A stretch of DNA of 64,000 bases from Streptomyces sp. NBC_00683 (GTDB lineage Bacteria > Actinomycetota > Actinomycetes > Streptomycetales > Streptomycetaceae), in assembly GCF_036226745.1 (NCBI RefSeq), contig NZ_CP109013.1:5332001-5396000 (forward strand), given 5' to 3'. Made by a program: the position numbers and the translations under genes. How positions within the stretch are numbered: position 1 is the first letter of the stretch; the number at the start of each line of letters is the position of its first letter. Positions 52,489-61,646 of the stretch are shown piece by piece. The notes below the pieces were generated by a model. The model had not been told where the DNA came from, made no database searches, and was given only the letters and a program-made list of their open reading frames with translations.

Positions 52489-53958
52489 ATGACCGCTCCG
52501 GCCACCGCCGCCCCGGACCACCCTCGCTTCGCCGTCGGCGTGCTGGCCTTCTGCGGCGTCGTGGTCGCGGTCATGCAGACGATCGTCGTCCCGCTCCTCC
52601 CGCACGTCCCGGCCCTCACCGGGGCCACCCCCGCCGCCGCCAGCTGGCTGGTCACCGTCACCCTCCTCACCGGCGCGGTGTTCACCCCGGTCCTCGGCAG
52701 GGTCGGCGACATGTACGGAAAGCGCCGCGTGCTCGTCGCGTCCCTCGGCGTGCTCGTCGTCGGCTCGGTGCTGTGCGCCGTCAGCTCCCACATCGGCGTG
52801 CTGATCGCCGGCCGTGCCCTGCAGGGAGCGGCGATCGCCGTCGTACCCCTGGGCATCAGCATCCTGCGGGACGAACTGCCGCCCGAGCGCGTGCTGTCCG
52901 CGGTCGCCCTGATGAGCTCGACGCTCGGCATCGGGGCGGCCGTCGGCCTGCCGGTCGCGGCGCTCGTGATCGAGAACTTCGACTGGCACACGATGTTCTG
53001 GGTCTCCGGGGCCATCGGCGTCCTGGACATCGTCCTGGTGCTCCGCTGCGTACCGGAGTCCCCGCTGCGCTCCCGCGGCCGCTTCGACGCGATCGGCGCG
53101 CTCGGCCTGTCGGCGGCGCTGGTCTGCCTGCTGCTCGCGGTCACCCAGGGCGGCGACTGGGGCGGGACGTCGGCGCGCACCCTCGGTCTGCTCGCCGTCG
53201 CCGTCGTCGTCGCGCCGCTCTGGGGCGCGTACGAGCTCCGCAGGCCCACCCCCATGGTCGACCTGCGGGTCTCGGCCCGTCCCGCGGTGCTCCTCACGAA
53301 CGTCGCCGCCCTGCTGATCGGCTTCGCCTTCTACGCGAACTCCCTGGTCACCGCCCAGATGGTGCAGGAGCCGAAAGCCACCGGTTACGGGCTCGGCGCC
53401 TCGCTCGTCGTGAGCGGCCTGTGCCTGCTGCCGGGCGGCCTGGCGATGGTGGCGCTCTCGCCCGTATCGGCGCGGATCTCCGCCGGGCGCGGCCCGAGGA
53501 CCAGCCTCGCGCTGGCCGCCGGGATCATCGCCGTGGGCTACGTCGTGCGGTACTTCACCAGCCACAGCCTGTGGCTGATCGTCGCGGGCGCGACAGTCGT
53601 CGCCGCGGGCACCGCCATCGCGTACTCGGCGCTGCCCGCCCTGGTCATGAGCGGGGTCCCGGTCGGCGAGACGGGCGCCGCCAACGGCCTGAACACCCTC
53701 ATGCGCTCGGTCGGCCAGGCGTTGTGCAGTGCCACGGTGGCGGCGGTGCTCGCCAACATGACCTTCCTGGCCGGTGGCCGTACGGCTCCGACACTCCAGG
53801 CCTACCAGCTGGTCTTCCTGATCGCGGCGGGCGCCGCCCTGCTGGCCCTGGCGGTGACGCTGTGCCTGCCGGGCGGGCGCGCGGATACGGGTACGGTCGG
53901 GGGGAACCGCAGGAGCAGGAACCGTACGCGGGCGATGCCGATCCAGGAGGGCGCATGA
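52489..53958 (+). CDS. MFS multidrug exporter (DHA2/EmrB-like)
   Basis: This 489-aa membrane protein has 14 predicted helices and motif A-like GRVGDMYGKRRVLV and antiporter motif C (LGIGAAVGLPVAALV). It should pump out a toxic compound by proton antiport. ATG 52489 follows GTAGGAGACC. A strong inverted repeat just upstream and a TetR gene overlapping its stop by 4 nt (ATGA) show that it is the regulated target of that regulator. Confidence 0.92.
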   Translation: MTAPATAAPDHPRFAVGVLAFCGVVVAVMQTIVVPLLPHVPALTGATPAAASWLVTVTLLTGAVFTPVLGRVGDMYGKRRVLVASLGVLVVGSVLCAVSSHIGVLIAGRALQGAAIAVVPLGISILRDELPPERVLSAVALMSSTLGIGAAVGLPVAALVIENFDWHTMFWVSGAIGVLDIVLVLRCVPESPLRSRGRFDAIGALGLSAALVCLLLAVTQGGDWGGTSARTLGLLAVAVVVAPLWGAYELRRPTPMVDLRVSARPAVLLTNVAALLIGFAFYANSLVTAQMVQEPKATGYGLGASLVVSGLCLLPGGLAMVALSPVSARISAGRGPRTSLALAAGIIAVGYVVRYFTSHSLWLIVAGATVVAAGTAIAYSALPALVMSGVPVGETGAANGLNTLMRSVGQALCSATVAAVLANMTFLAGGRTAPTLQAYQLVFLIAAGAALLALAVTLCLPGGRADTGTVGGNRRSRNRTRAMPIQEGA

Positions 53959-54539
53959 CCGCCCGAGTCACCGCAGCAGCGACACCCGCACCGGACGCAC
54001 CGGACGCCCCCACGGGCAGGAACGCGATTCTGCGTGCCGCGCGCAGGGCGTTCACGCAGCGCCCGTACGCGGAGGTGACCATCCGGGGCATCGCCGCCGA
54101 TGCCGGTGTGAGCGCGTCCCTCGTGGTGAAGCACTTCGGCCGCAAGGAAGAACTCTTCAACACCGTCGCGGACTTCGGCCCGGCCGCCGAGGAGCTCTTC
54201 GACGCCCCGCTCGACGGGCTCGGCCGCCACATGGTGCTGACGCTCGTACGCAGCCGCAGGGCGCACCAGACCGACCCCCTGCTGCGTGTCGTCTTCTCCC
54301 TCGGCAACCACGACGAGCGCTCCCTGCTCCGCACCCGCTTCCACGAGCAGGTCACCGGGCGCCTGACGGCCCGTCTCCCCGGCCGCGAACGCGCCCTGCG
54401 CGCCGAGCTGATCGCCGGCCACCTGATCGGCCTGGGCGCAACGCTCAGCCTCCACCGCGAGGGCGCCGGCTCCCGCGCCACCCCGGAGCATCTCGCGGAC
54501 CTGTACGCCCCCGCCCTCCAGAGCCTCGTCGCCGGCTGA
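53955..54539 (+). CDS. TetR-family regulator
   Basis: This 194-aa regulator has a TetR helix-turn-helix (AILRAARRAFTQRPYAEVTI, GVSASLVVKHFGRKEELFNTV) at about residues 24-70 and a helical ligand domain. The ATG lies in the TGA of the MFS gene (ATGA) after AGGAGG, so the two are co-expressed. It probably represses the pair and responds to a drug-like ligand. Confidence 0.92.
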   Translation: MTARVTAAATPAPDAPDAPTGRNAILRAARRAFTQRPYAEVTIRGIAADAGVSASLVVKHFGRKEELFNTVADFGPAAEELFDAPLDGLGRHMVLTLVRSRRAHQTDPLLRVVFSLGNHDERSLLRTRFHEQVTGRLTARLPGRERALRAELIAGHLIGLGATLSLHREGAGSRATPEHLADLYAPALQSLVAG

Positions 54540-54600
54540 CCGGCCGTCAGCAGGCCGGCCCCGGATAGTAAGGTCTGGGCCAAACGACGAGGGGGGCCTC

Positions 54601-55134
54601 ATGTTCATCCGCAGCGCTCTGCGTGCCGCCGTACCGGCCGTGATCCTGGGAGCGGGCCTGGTCGGCTGCTCGGAGGCGACCACCACGAACGGGCCGGGCG
54701 GTGACGTTCCCCAGGTGGCGCCGGAGGTGAACGCCGCAGCGGCGAGCGCGGCGGCCGACGGGGCGGAGGCGGAAGGGGAGGCGTCTCCCCCGGCGAGCCC
54801 GGAGGGGGTCGCCGCAGCGGGTCCCGAGTTGGTCCGCGATGCCTTCGCAGGACTGCAGGCGACCCTGTACGACAGTTGCACCCCGGGCGACGGTAACTGC
54901 GCCTACTTCCTGGGCCGGGTCAACGAGGAACTGAACGGCCTGGACGCGGCCATGAAGGCGGACGCGAAGGGTCCGGGCCACTTCAAGGAGCCCCTGGCCT
55001 GGATGGGCACCCTGCGTTCGGAGCTGAAGAACGACACCTCCACGGCCAACCTGGAGAAGCACCGCACCCAGCTGATCGGCACCCGCGACCGCATCAACAC
55101 CTGGATGCAGGGCCACCCGGACGACTACCGCTGA
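54601..55134 (+). CDS. Lipoprotein of unknown function
   Basis: This 177-aa protein starts with a signal peptide and lipobox LVGC (Cys22). An Ala/Gly/Glu-rich linker (about 30-75) leads to a helical domain with two Cys (DSCTPGDGNC) and a final HPDDYR. No known family. It converges on the DeoR gene. Confidence 0.8.
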   Translation: MFIRSALRAAVPAVILGAGLVGCSEATTTNGPGGDVPQVAPEVNAAAASAAADGAEAEGEASPPASPEGVAAAGPELVRDAFAGLQATLYDSCTPGDGNCAYFLGRVNEELNGLDAAMKADAKGPGHFKEPLAWMGTLRSELKNDTSTANLEKHRTQLIGTRDRINTWMQGHPDDYR

Positions 55135-55152
55135 CCCGGCACGCCGGGGGAG

Positions 55153-55932
55153 TCACACGCGCAGCACGTCGATCCCGAGGCCGGTGAACTCCTCGACGGT
55201 CTCCTCGGGCGCGTCCTTGTCCGTCACCAGGATCGACACGGCGCTCGTCTCGCAGACCTGGGCGAACGCCCGGCGGCCCAGCTTGGAGGAGTCGGCCACC
55301 ACGATCACCGTGCCCGCGCACTCGGCGAGAGCCCGGTTGGCGCCGGCCTCCGACTCGTCGTGGGTGGCCGCTCCGAAGAGCGGATGGACGGCGTCCACAC
55401 CGAGGATCGTGTAGTCGAGCGCGAGCGTGCGCAGCACGGAGTCGACCAGCGGGCCGACGAGTTCGTACGAGTTCGGGCGGGCCACCCCGCCGGTGACGAC
55501 GATCTTCACCTGGGGGCGGACCGCCAGTTCGTTGGCGATGTTGATCGCGTTGGTGACCACGGTCAGCGCGATCCCGCCGCCCGCGGGCTCCGGCCGTACG
55601 GCCAGCTCCCTGGCCACTTCCGAGGTCGTCGTGCCCCCGTTGATCCCCACCGTGGAGCCCGAGGGGATCAGTTCGGCCGCTGCCTTCGCGATGCGCTGCT
55701 TCTCGTCCGCCCTGCGGGCCGCCTTGTAGCGCAACGGCAGGTCGTACGCGACGGTGCTGACCACCGCGCCGCCCCGGGTGCGGGTCAGCAGGTTCTGCCG
55801 GGCGAGCTCGTCCAGGTCGCGCCGTACGGTGGCGGCCGAGCAGTCCAGTCGCGCGGCCGCGTCGAGGACGTCGAGATGACCCTGTTCGCTGAGGATCTCC
55901 AGCAGCCGGGTCCATCGGGTGTGTGCCGCCAC
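55153..55932 (-). CDS. DeoR-family sugar-responsive repressor
   Basis: This 259-aa regulator has an N-terminal winged helix (RLLEILSEQGHLDVLDAAARL, AATVRRDLDELARQNLLTR) and a C-terminal sugar-phosphate-binding (DeoRC) domain, including GINGGTTTSEVARELA and the GVDAVHPLFGA loop. It lies 27 nt downstream of the aldolase gene on the same strand. Repeated CTTGAAG sites before that gene are its likely operator, and a phosphorylated sugar its likely inducer. Confidence 0.92.
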   Translation of the reverse strand: MAAHTRWTRLLEILSEQGHLDVLDAAARLDCSAATVRRDLDELARQNLLTRTRGGAVVSTVAYDLPLRYKAARRADEKQRIAKAAAELIPSGSTVGINGGTTTSEVARELAVRPEPAGGGIALTVVTNAINIANELAVRPQVKIVVTGGVARPNSYELVGPLVDSVLRTLALDYTILGVDAVHPLFGAATHDESEAGANRALAECAGTVIVVADSSKLGRRAFAQVCETSAVSILVTDKDAPEETVEEFTGLGIDVLRV

Positions 55933-55959
55933 CTGTTCCTCCTTGTTCGCCGCCGAACC

Positions 55960-56814
55960 CTATCGCGCCTGGCCGGGGCCGGTCCGGGCCAGGACGTGCA
56001 GCAGGCGCGTCACCTCGGTCGTGACGGCTTCGCGGGCCGGGCCGAGGTACTTGCGCGGGTCGGCCGCCTCGGTGTGGGTGTCCAGGTAGGCGCGGACTGC
56101 CTGGGTGAACAGCTTGTTCAGATGGGTGGAGATGTTCACCTTCGTCATGCCCGCGGCGACGGCCCTGGCCAGGCCCGTGTCCCCGACTCCGGACGAGCCG
56201 TGCAGGACGAGCGGGACGCCCACCGCGTCGCGCAGCCGGGAGATGAGCCCGAAGTCGAGCGCGGCGTCGCGGGTGAGCATCGCGTGCGAGCTGCCGACGG
56301 CCACGGCGAGGGCGTCGACGTCCGTGGCGCCGACGTACGCCCGTGCTTCGTCCGGGTCGGTGCGCACCCCGGGGGCGTGGGCCCCGTCCTTGCCGCCGAC
56401 CTCGCCGAGCTCGGCCTCCACCCACACATCGTGGATGTGGCAGTACTCCGCGACGGCGCGGGTCGCGGCGACGTTCTCGTCGTACGGGAGCGTGGACGCG
56501 TCGAACATGACGGAGGTGAAGCCGAGCCGGACGGCCTCGCGTACGAGGCCGGCCGATTCGGCATGGTCCAGATGGACGGCCACGGGAACGCTCGCCGCCC
56601 GTGCGAGGGCGAGCGAGGCGAGCCCGATCGGTTCGAGGGAGCCGTGGTAGCGAGCCGTGTTCTCGCTGATCTGCAGGATCACCGGCAGCCCGGCCGCTTC
56701 CGCCCCGCCGACGATGGCCTGCGCGTGTTCGATCTGCACGACGTTGAACGCCCCGACACCCGTCGTGTTCGTCCTGGCGCGGTGTGCGATGTCACCGGTG
56801 GATATGAGCGGCAT
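55960..56814 (-). CDS. Class II fructose/tagatose-bisphosphate aldolase-like protein
   Basis: This 284-aa zinc-dependent aldolase has the family blocks GAFNVVQIEHAQAIV, VPVAVHLDHAESAG (zinc ligand His), SVMFDASTLPYDENVAATR, EAELGEVGGKDG and LVLHGSSGVGD, with VNISTHLN at the end. Its size fits GatY/KbaY or related enzymes that split a ketose bisphosphate. ATG 56814 follows GAAGGAAGC. It forms an operon with a DeoR repressor and no PTS or kinase gene, so the substrate is unknown. Confidence 0.88.
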   Translation of the reverse strand: MPLISTGDIAHRARTNTTGVGAFNVVQIEHAQAIVGGAEAAGLPVILQISENTARYHGSLEPIGLASLALARAASVPVAVHLDHAESAGLVREAVRLGFTSVMFDASTLPYDENVAATRAVAEYCHIHDVWVEAELGEVGGKDGAHAPGVRTDPDEARAYVGATDVDALAVAVGSSHAMLTRDAALDFGLISRLRDAVGVPLVLHGSSGVGDTGLARAVAAGMTKVNISTHLNKLFTQAVRAYLDTHTEAADPRKYLGPAREAVTTEVTRLLHVLARTGPGQAR

Positions 56815-56847
56815 GGGGCTTCCTTCGTGGGTACGACGGCGAGCGAT

Positions 56848-56891
56848 GCTTGAAGTTGCTCGATTATTGCGCACTTGAAGCAACTTCAAGC
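56848..56891 (-). promoter_or_regulatory. Operator-promoter of the aldolase/DeoR operon
   Basis: Perfect 13-nt arms (56848-56860, 56879-56891; half GCTTGAAGTTGCT) flank an 18-nt spacer. A third half-site makes a second repeat CTTGAAG-CAA-CTTCAAG (56874-56890). On the minus strand TTGAAG, 17 nt and TAATCG form a promoter inside the repeats, so DeoR binding would block it. Confidence 0.75.
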
Positions 56892-56934
56892 TTCCCGGGT
56901 CCCGTGTGCTCAAAATCTGCCCGCTCGGCGCCCT

Positions 56935-57777
56935 CTACTCGCAGGCGACGCCGTCGCCGTCCCGGTCGAGGTGGGAGCCGTAGCCGGGGTCCCCGCGGTG
57001 GATGGGCGCGGCCCCTGCGGCGCGCACGGCGGAGCAGTTGGCGTAGTACGTGTCGCCGCCGGAGGAACCGCCGTCCGTCGAGCCGCCGCTTGTCGAACCG
57101 CCGCTGGAGGATCCCGTGCCGGACCCGGTCCCGTAGGGCTCGCAGCCGACCCCGTCGTTGTCACGGTCCAGATGGGCCGCGTAGCCCGGGTCCCCGCGGC
57201 GGACGGGTGCGGCCCCGGCCGCCCGTACCGCGTCGCAGTTGCGGTAGTACACCGAGGGTTCGGTGGAAACCTTCGCCTTCGGCGTGGGCGTGGGCGTGGG
57301 AGTCGGGGTCGGGGTCGGGGCGGGCGCGGCCACGGTGATCCGCACGACGGCACTGCCGCTGGGTGCCGCCTTCCCGTTGACCAGGACGTGATAGGTGAAC
57401 TCGTCCTCGCCGCCGTAATCGGCCGCGGACGTGTATACGAGCGAGGTCCCCTTGACGGTGACGGTCCCGTGCGGGGTCGGGCTCTCGACGGAGAAGGTGA
57501 ACCGGTCCGTCTCGTAGGTGCCGAGGAGCGGTGCGTCCGTGCCGTCCTCCAGGGTCACGGCATCGTTGGCGAGCGCCTCGATCACGATTTCCGTGCCGGC
57601 GTCCGCGCTCGCCTCGTCGTCCACGAGCGCGAGTGCCCGCTCACCGGAGGCCGTCCGGGACGAGTCGGCCACTGTCTTCGCGTCACTGCCGCTTCCTCCG
57701 CACCCCGCCAGGGCCATCGCCAGGACGGCGATCCCTGCGGAGATCCGGACCGGACCGCTCTTCACTCTCGAAGTCAT
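56935..57777 (-). CDS. Lipoprotein with an Ig-like region and two Excalibur calcium-binding repeats
   Basis: This 280-aa exported protein starts at ATG 57777 with signal peptide and lipobox ALAGC. Residues 50-150 resemble a bacterial Ig/cadherin-like domain (EALANDAVTLEDGTDAP, YGGEDEFTYHVLVNG). A Pro/Thr spacer with PTPTPTPTPTPTP follows. Two Excalibur repeats end in DRDNDGVGCEPYG and DRDGDGVACE, separated by a Gly/Ser-rich linker. Excalibur motifs resemble calcium-binding loops of extracellular proteins. It is monocistronic. Confidence 0.85.
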   Translation of the reverse strand: MTSRVKSGPVRISAGIAVLAMALAGCGGSGSDAKTVADSSRTASGERALALVDDEASADAGTEIVIEALANDAVTLEDGTDAPLLGTYETDRFTFSVESPTPHGTVTVKGTSLVYTSAADYGGEDEFTYHVLVNGKAAPSGSAVVRITVAAPAPTPTPTPTPTPTPKAKVSTEPSVYYRNCDAVRAAGAAPVRRGDPGYAAHLDRDNDGVGCEPYGTGSGTGSSSGGSTSGGSTDGGSSGGDTYYANCSAVRAAGAAPIHRGDPGYGSHLDRDGDGVACE

Positions 57778-58165
57778 GTGTCCCCCAAGGCATTTGCGCA
57801 GTATTTCTGTGCGGGTGAAGCGGCGATGCTCGCAGCGGCGGGGGGCCGGGAGGAGGGCTTCGGCGAAAGGAAGCGGAATTGTGATGAAAACATGGAGGAG
57901 ATGTGGAGGACCTGTCGTGCGGCGCCTCACTGCCCCGCGTGGACGTCCCTGCGGTGATCCACATGCGGTCCCGGGGCCGTGGCGCGAGGATCGGGAGTAC
58001 GGGCGGTGGCCCGGTCGCGCCTCGGCCCTCTCGGGCCGGTTCTCCCTTCCGGGCGCTCCGGTCCGCCTCCCGGCTCATGCCCTGCCGGCACGGCCCCGGC
58101 CGTGCCGGTCCCGGATTCCGGATGCCCGCGCTCCCTCGCCACCGGGCTCCGGTCCTGTGCTCGGT
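57778..58165. other. 388-nt gap between the Excalibur and antiporter genes
   Basis: No gene is convincing here. It holds the promoter side of the Excalibur gene (A+T-richer around 57870-57900) and a hairpin at 58085-58108 (11-nt arms CCGGCACGGCC / GGCCGTGCCGG) that may end the antiporter transcript. Confidence 0.5.
58085..58108 (-). terminator. Hairpin downstream of the antiporter gene
   Basis: Perfect 11-nt arms with a very short loop lie 57 nt after the stop at 58166. No U tract. Confidence 0.4.
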
Positions 58166-59476
58166 TCAGCGCAGGCGTCGTGAGCCGGGGTGGTGTCCGG
58201 GGGAGGCTTCGGCTGTGCCCCGGGCCTCGCAGAGGTCGGGGTCGGCGGCCTTGGCGGTGTCGTACCAGTCGCCGTAGAGGTTGGCGAAGTACGGCGCCGA
58301 CATGCCGTGCAGCAGGATGCTGAGGCCGATGGTGACCGCGATGACCTGTCCCAGGAGTTCCATTCCGGGCACACGGTCCTCGACCAGGAGAAGTCCGAAG
58401 ACCACCGAGGCCAGGCCGCGGGGGCCGAACCAGCCCATGTAGGCGAGGGTGGGCGCCCGCATCCCGGTGCCGATCAGCGCGAGGGTGACCGGAAGCATTC
58501 TGACGATCGTCAGGCTGAGGACCGCGTACGTGATGATGCGCCAGTTCAGGTGCTCCAGCGCCGGGCCGAGCAGGACCGCCCCGAAGGCGAGGAAGCTCAT
58601 GGTCCCCAGCAGCCCGCCCACGTACTCGGCCAGGTCGGACGGCCGTTTCTCGGCCCGGTCCTCTGCCGCCGAACTGCCCGTGCGCAGGGCCGTACCGAAC
58701 GCGAACCCGCCCATCCAGGTGGCGATGAACCCGCTTCCGTCGATGCCGGCCGCCACGCCGTACGCGCAGAAGGCCACGGCCAGGACGGCCACCTGCTGCC
58801 ATTCGCCCGTCGCCCAGTCCCGGGCTTGTGCGAGGGCCAGCAGCCTTCCTCCGGCCCAGCCGAGGGCCAGACCCACCAGGGTGCTGATGACCACCGACCG
58901 CCAGAACACTCCGCCCGCGCCTTCCTCGGAGGCGAGCGTGCCCGGGAGGGCGGCAAGGAACAGGAGGAAGAACGGCAGTGCGAGGCCGTCGTTCAGGCCG
59001 CTCTCGACGTTGAGCCCTTGGCGTACGAGGGCCGGAACGCGGGGACTGGAGCCGGCGGTCTTGCCGAGCGCCGCGTCGGTGGGGGCGAGGACGGCGCCCA
59101 GCAACGCGAACTCCCACATGGTCAGGCCGGGAAACAGGGGCCATGCCAGCAGCCACCCCGCTGCGATGCACAGGGGCAGGCCGATGGCCAGCAGACGCAG
59201 GGGCAGGAAGCGGCCCGCGCGAAGGGTCTGTCGGCGTACCGTCATCGCGTCGGTGAACAGCAGGAGGGCCAGTGCGGCCTCGGCCAGCACCATCACGGGG
59301 CCCGCGTCGTGCCCCAGGTCGAGAACGTCCAGCCCGATCGGGCCGATGAGCACACCGAAGCCGGTGAACACCATGGGAGCCGATACCGGTGTCGAGCTCA
59401 GGCGGCGCGAGAACAGCGCGTAGCCGGCGGTGACGGCCGCAATTGTGGCTCCGGTCCAGGCGCTGCCACCACTCAT
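58166..59476 (-). CDS. Na+/H+ antiporter, CPA1 (NhaP) family
   Basis: This 436-aa membrane protein has about 12 helices. ALLGAVLAPTDAALGKTAG and NVESGLNDGLALPFF contain the CPA1 ion-binding Asp pair, and FGPRGLASVVFGLLLVED is another conserved block. It should exchange protons for Na+ or K+. ATG 59476 lies 11 nt after AGGAAGAG. A short His-rich C-terminal tail (GHHPGSRRLR) is cytoplasmic. It diverges from ku. Confidence 0.9.
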   Translation of the reverse strand: MSGGSAWTGATIAAVTAGYALFSRRLSSTPVSAPMVFTGFGVLIGPIGLDVLDLGHDAGPVMVLAEAALALLLFTDAMTVRRQTLRAGRFLPLRLLAIGLPLCIAAGWLLAWPLFPGLTMWEFALLGAVLAPTDAALGKTAGSSPRVPALVRQGLNVESGLNDGLALPFFLLFLAALPGTLASEEGAGGVFWRSVVISTLVGLALGWAGGRLLALAQARDWATGEWQQVAVLAVAFCAYGVAAGIDGSGFIATWMGGFAFGTALRTGSSAAEDRAEKRPSDLAEYVGGLLGTMSFLAFGAVLLGPALEHLNWRIITYAVLSLTIVRMLPVTLALIGTGMRAPTLAYMGWFGPRGLASVVFGLLLVEDRVPGMELLGQVIAVTIGLSILLHGMSAPYFANLYGDWYDTAKAADPDLCEARGTAEASPGHHPGSRRLR

Positions 59477-59717
59477 GACGTCCCGCTCTTCCTGTCGCCA
59501 AGCACGGAGCCGAGAGTCAGTGTGGCGCGGGGCCGGATCCGCAGCACGGCACCGACACGCGTGCGGCACCGGATCGGCCGCCACTGCCTGCAGCCGCCAT
59601 CGCGGCCGGGGTCGCGCAAAGGGGGCCACGGACGGGCGGCCACGCTCCGGGCGTTCTACGGTGAGGGGGATGTGAGATCTGCACAGCCCAGCCACCAGGG
59701 GGGTCTGGAGGTACTGG

Positions 59718-60671
59718 ATGCCGCGGCCCCTGTGGACCGGAGCGATCAGCTTCGGGCTGGTCACCATCCCGATCAAGGTGGTGTCCGCCACCGAGAACCA
59801 CTCGATCTCCTTCCACCAGTACCACCTCGAGGACATGGGCCGGATCCGTACCCGCAAGGTGTGCGAGCTCGACGGCCAGGTCCTCTCGCAGGACGAGATC
59901 GGCAAGGGATACGAGGTCGCCAAGGACCGGACCGTGCCCGTCACGGACGAGGAGCTCGACCGGATGCCGTTGCCGACGGCGAAGGCGATCGAGATCGTGG
60001 CGTTCGTCGACGCGGACCGGATCGATCCGGTACGGATCAGCGACAGCTACTACCTCGCGACCGACGGCCAGGTCGCGGCGAAGCCGTACACCCTGCTGCG
60101 CAAGGCGCTGGAGCGCAGCGACAAGGTGGCCGTCGCCAAGTTCGCCTGGCACAACCGCGAGCGCCTCGGTCTGCTGCGGGTGCGGGACAACGCCATCGTG
60201 CTGCACTCCATGCGGTGGCCGGACGAGATCCGCAGCCCCGAGTCCCTGGCGCCGGGCGAGGTCGAGCTGGACGAGGACGAGATCGAGCGGGCCGTCCAGC
60301 TCACCGACACGATGGCCCTCGATGACATCTCCGGCTTCCGGGACCGCTACCGGGACGCTCTGGAGGAGCTGATCGCGGCCAAGTCGGAGGGCAAGGAGCT
60401 GCCGGAGCCGCGCGGGGGCGAGGAGGAGGAGCCGGGGAAGGTCATGGACCTCATGGCCGCTCTGAACGCCTCGGTGAAGGCGGCGAAGGAGACGCGCGGC
60501 GAGGCCACCGGGACGGAGGACGAGCACGCGACCGTGCACGAGATGAAGTCCGGTACCCGGAAGCGGGCCGCGAAGAAGACGGCGGCCAGGAAGACGACGG
60601 CCAACAAGACGGCGAAGACGGCCGGGAAACCGGCGCGGAAGACGGCCGCCAGGAAGCGGACGGCGTCCTGA
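59718..60671 (+). CDS. ku: Ku DNA end-binding protein
   Basis: This 317-aa homodimeric protein rings DNA ends in non-homologous end joining. The core starts MPRPLWTGAISFGLVTIPIKV, a family hallmark, and runs to about residue 255. The last 60 residues are Lys/Ala/Thr-rich (KRAAKKTAARKTTANKTAK), as in other actinobacterial Ku tails that thread on DNA. It faces a LigD-type ligase gene with 15 nt between the stops. Confidence 0.96.
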   Translation: MPRPLWTGAISFGLVTIPIKVVSATENHSISFHQYHLEDMGRIRTRKVCELDGQVLSQDEIGKGYEVAKDRTVPVTDEELDRMPLPTAKAIEIVAFVDADRIDPVRISDSYYLATDGQVAAKPYTLLRKALERSDKVAVAKFAWHNRERLGLLRVRDNAIVLHSMRWPDEIRSPESLAPGEVELDEDEIERAVQLTDTMALDDISGFRDRYRDALEELIAAKSEGKELPEPRGGEEEEPGKVMDLMAALNASVKAAKETRGEATGTEDEHATVHEMKSGTRKRAAKKTAARKTTANKTAKTAGKPARKTAARKRTAS

Positions 60672-60686
60672 GCCCGGCGCACCTCC

Positions 60687-61646
60687 TCACTCGAGGTCGT
60701 CCGGGGCGAGATCCGGCCGCAGCCGGTGCCAGGAGGGCTGGCGCAGCCGCCCCGCCCTGGTCCGGGTCGCGTACCGCACCTCGCCGACCAGCCGCGGCAG
60801 CACCCACCGCGCACCCGCGATCGGTGGCACCCCGTCGAACGGGCAGGTGTCGATCTCGGCGACCCGGAGCAGCTCGCCGAGGGTGGTCCGCTCCGCGTCG
60901 CTCCACCCCGTCCCGACGTTGCCCGCGTAGCGCAGCCCGCCCTCGTGCCGTTCGCCGACCAGCAGCGCTCCGGGCAGCCCGTCCAGCCGGCCGCGACCGG
61001 GCACCCAGCCGCCCACGACGACGTCCACGGTGTGTACGTGGCGGATCTTGATCCAGGTACGGGCGCGGACCCCCGGCTCGTACGCGGAGGAGAGCCGCTT
61101 GGCGATCAGGCCCTCCAGTCCGGCCTCCCGGGTCATCCCGAGGGCCTCCTCGCCGTGCCCGACGACGACCGCGGGCGTCGACCAGTGCGCCCCGCCGAGT
61201 CCCAGGTCCTCCAGGGCCGCACGGCGTTCCGTGTACGGCAGCGGGAGGAGGCTGGTGCCGCGGAGGAACAGGGCGTCGAACAGGACGAGGTGGGCGGGGA
61301 CCCGCTCCGCCATGCGGGCGGCCCTGGCGGGCGACCCGGAGAGCCCCATGCGGGACTGCAGCCGCTCGAAGTCGCTGCGCCCCTGGCTGTCCAGTGCGAC
61401 GATCTCGCCGTCCAGTACGGCCGGTACGCCGTCGAGCGCGGGGCCGAGCGCCGCGAGTTCCGGATAGGCGGCCGTGATGTCGGCACCTGAGCGGGCCAGC
61501 AGTTCCACGGTGCCGTCTCCCGGCAGGTAGACGACGGCCCGCTGGCCGTCCTGCTTCACCTCGAACGCCCACTGGTCGTCGGTGGCCGCGGGCGGCAGGG
61601 TGCCGGGTGTGGCGAGCATCGGGGCAATCCGGGGCAGAGTGGCCAT
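60687..61646 (-). CDS. ATP-dependent DNA ligase, LigD ligase-domain type
   Basis: This 319-aa ligase is a stand-alone ligase domain. The adenylated Lys is in FEVKQDGQRAVV (motif I), with GEIVALDSQGR (motif III), GLIAKRLSSAYEPG (motif IV) and WIKIRHVHTVDVVVGG (motif V). An OB-fold follows. It converges on ku, so both probably serve end joining. No polymerase or nuclease (LigD Pol/PE) domain is fused. Confidence 0.93.
   Translation of the reverse strand: MATLPRIAPMLATPGTLPPAATDDQWAFEVKQDGQRAVVYLPGDGTVELLARSGADITAAYPELAALGPALDGVPAVLDGEIVALDSQGRSDFERLQSRMGLSGSPARAARMAERVPAHLVLFDALFLRGTSLLPLPYTERRAALEDLGLGGAHWSTPAVVVGHGEEALGMTREAGLEGLIAKRLSSAYEPGVRARTWIKIRHVHTVDVVVGGWVPGRGRLDGLPGALLVGERHEGGLRYAGNVGTGWSDAERTTLGELLRVAEIDTCPFDGVPPIAGARWVLPRLVGEVRYATRTRAGRLRQPSWHRLRPDLAPDDLE

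Noticed and set aside
52350..53297. Long upstream extension of the small membrane protein gene at 52047
   Set aside because: It lies antisense to the MFS gene and looks non-coding; ATG 52349 has a ribosome site.
58190..60325. 711-codon open frame across the antiporter and ku genes
   Set aside because: It spans two well-supported genes in other frames and has no family motif.
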